Below are positions 4,565 through 5,710 of a stretch of DNA of 5,710 nt, in pieces (within the stretch, counting starts at the first letter, position 1; every line of letters starts with the position of its first letter). Both the position numbers and the translations under genes were made by a program. The notes under the pieces are model-generated. The model was not told the origin of the DNA. It ran no database searches and saw only the letters and a list, made by a program, of their open reading frames with translations. The stretch is from Deltaproteobacteria bacterium (lineage in GTDB: Bacteria > Desulfobacterota > GWC2-55-46): positions 1-5,710 of the forward strand of contig JACREV010000177.1 in NCBI GenBank assembly GCA_016218095.1, read 5' to 3'.

Positions 4565-5710
4565 ATGGGTCTTTTCAAAAAGGTACTTGTCGCCAACAGG
4601 GGCGAGATTGCGACCCGAGTCATCAGGGCCTGCAAGGAGCTCGACATCCCGACCGTCGCCATCTACTCGGAGGAGGACGCCACGTCCCTCTATGTCAAAA
4701 AGGCGGACGAGTCCTACATGGTCGGCCCCGGCCCGATACAGGGTTACCTTAACATCCACAGGCTCGTCGACCTCGCCACGAAGGTCGGCGTCGACGCCAT
4801 ACACCCGGGCTACGGGTTTTTATCCGAGAACCCCCGCTTCCCGCAGCTCTGCGAAAAAAAGGGCATCACCTTCATAGGCCCCACCTCAAAGACCATCGCC
4901 GAGATGGGCGACAAGGTAATGGCCCGCAAGATGATGAAAAAGGCCGGGGTGCCGATACTCCCTGGGACAGAGGACTCGCTAAAGGACGTGGACGAGGCGG
5001 TAGCCTTTGCCGAGGAGATAGGCTATCCCGTGATGATAAAGGCCTCGGGCGGCGGAGGCGGCAGGGGCTTAAGGGTAGCCCGCAACAAGGAAGAGCTCGT
5101 AAACCAGATATCGACCGCAAAAAAAGAGTCCGCCGCGGCATTCGGCGTCTCAGAGGTCTTTCTCGAGAAATATCTCGAAAAGCCCCATCACATAGAGTTC
5201 CAGATATTGGCGGATAAGCACGGAAACGTCGTCCACCTCGGAGAGAGGGACTGCTCGATCCAGAGGCGGCATCAGAAGCTCATAGAAATTACGCCGTCGC
5301 TCATCTTAGACGAAGGCTTGAGAAAGCGCATGGGGGAAGCGGCGGTTAAGGCCGCGAGGGCCGCCGACTACACCAACGCCGGGACCGTAGAGTTCCTCGT
5401 GGATCACAGCAGAAATTTCTACTTCCTCGAGATGAACACGAGGATACAGGTCGAGCACCCGATAACCGAGGAGGTCACGGGCATCGACCTCGTGAAGAAG
5501 CAGATAGAGGTCGCCGCGGGCAAACCCCTGGGCTTCAACCAGGAGGACGTGCGCGTTAACGGCTTTGCCATGGAGTGCAGGATATGCGCCGAGGACCCGA
5601 AGAACAACTTCTTCCCGTCCTTCGGGCGCGTAACGGCGTACTACTCCCCCGGAGGCATCGGCGTCCGCATAGACGGCGCCATATACAAGGACTTCATAAT
5701 ACCGAGCTAC
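4565..5710 (+). CDS. Biotin carboxylase subunit (acetyl-CoA, propionyl-CoA or pyruvate carboxylase), 3' truncated by the window
   Basis: The first 382 residues are visible of a protein usually 450-500 long. It carboxylates biotin on a carrier using ATP and bicarbonate. The N-terminal domain has KVLVANRGEIATRVIRA (6-22) and IHPGYGFLSENP (79-90). The ATP-grasp domain has Lys117 and Lys159, the glycine-rich loop SGGGGGRG (161-168), His209, RRHQK with Lys238, and the metal and catalytic residues Glu276, Glu289, Asn291, Arg293 and Glu297 in FLEMNTRIQVEHP. MECRICAEDP (336-345), with Arg339, opens the C-terminal domain. All key residues known from E. coli AccC are present, so the enzyme should be active. 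The ATG at 4565 is preferred over an in-frame ATG at 4544 because GAGGT lies seven bases before it. AccC and the A subunit of two-part pyruvate carboxylase are too alike here to separate; the genes beyond the right edge would decide. No terminator-grade signal separates it from gltX, but the 121-base gap holds a promoter candidate. Confidence 0.93.
   Translation, partial: MGLFKKVLVANRGEIATRVIRACKELDIPTVAIYSEEDATSLYVKKADESYMVGPGPIQGYLNIHRLVDLATKVGVDAIHPGYGFLSENPRFPQLCEKKGITFIGPTSKTIAEMGDKVMARKMMKKAGVPILPGTEDSLKDVDEAVAFAEEIGYPVMIKASGGGGGRGLRVARNKEELVNQISTAKKESAAAFGVSEVFLEKYLEKPHHIEFQILADKHGNVVHLGERDCSIQRRHQKLIEITPSLILDEGLRKRMGEAAVKAARAADYTNAGTVEFLVDHSRNFYFLEMNTRIQVEHPITEEVTGIDLVKKQIEVAAGKPLGFNQEDVRVNGFAMECRICAEDPKNNFFPSFGRVTAYYSPGGIGVRIDGAIYKDFIIPSY

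Noticed and set aside
1..5710. CRISPR array, tRNA or rRNA genes, phage or defence genes
   Set aside because: No regularly spaced direct repeats, tRNA cloverleaf, rRNA segment, or phage or defence protein motif was seen on either strand.

Overview
This is a GC-rich bacterial chromosomal window of ordinary housekeeping and metabolic genes, with two structured repeat elements in the gaps. Codon use is GC-rich but keeps many ATA (Ile) and AGG (Arg) codons. Together with the repeat style (CAG...CTG ends, internal hairpins, a GTTGAAAAA core), this suggests a deltaproteobacterial or Desulfobacterota-like organism. That placement is an impression from recall, not a computed result.

Layout. Bases 1-38 (minus strand) may hold the first codons of a gene running off the left edge, with an extended -10 promoter and a start resembling a twin-arginine signal; this is tentative. 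Bases 193-312 form a 120-bp repeat with near-perfect terminal inverted repeats, ending two bases past the stop codon of a minus-strand HAD phosphatase (phosphoglycolate phosphatase type, 315-986). The phosphatase is transcribed divergently from a small cytoplasmic thioredoxin-fold protein with a CGGC site and a TPR-like tail (1138-1701), and both directions have good promoter candidates. A rho-independent terminator follows the thioredoxin gene.

A gene-free stretch (1739-2024) carries a promoter candidate and a 157-bp element (1855-2011) built from five consecutive hairpins inside imperfect terminal inverted repeats, flanked by TA. It ends 13 bp before the ATG of a MEMO1-family gene (AmmeMemoRadiSam system protein B, 2025-2828). 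Next come glutamyl-tRNA synthetase (3040-4443, TTG start with a strong Shine-Dalgarno) and the first 382 codons of a biotin carboxylase subunit (4565 to the right edge).

The four plus-strand genes are each separated by 120-320 bp and each has its own promoter candidate, so they look like independent units rather than one operon. There is no clear functional theme: metabolite repair, redox chemistry, a MEMO1-family protein of unsettled role, tRNA charging and biotin-dependent carboxylation. The most interesting non-coding item is the five-hairpin element in the predicted leader of the MEMO1-family gene. It has plus-strand-specific RNA-like details (a GAAA loop, a tandem G-A internal loop and a G-A mismatch). 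It is most likely a dispersed non-autonomous repeat, but its position could give it a cis-regulatory role.
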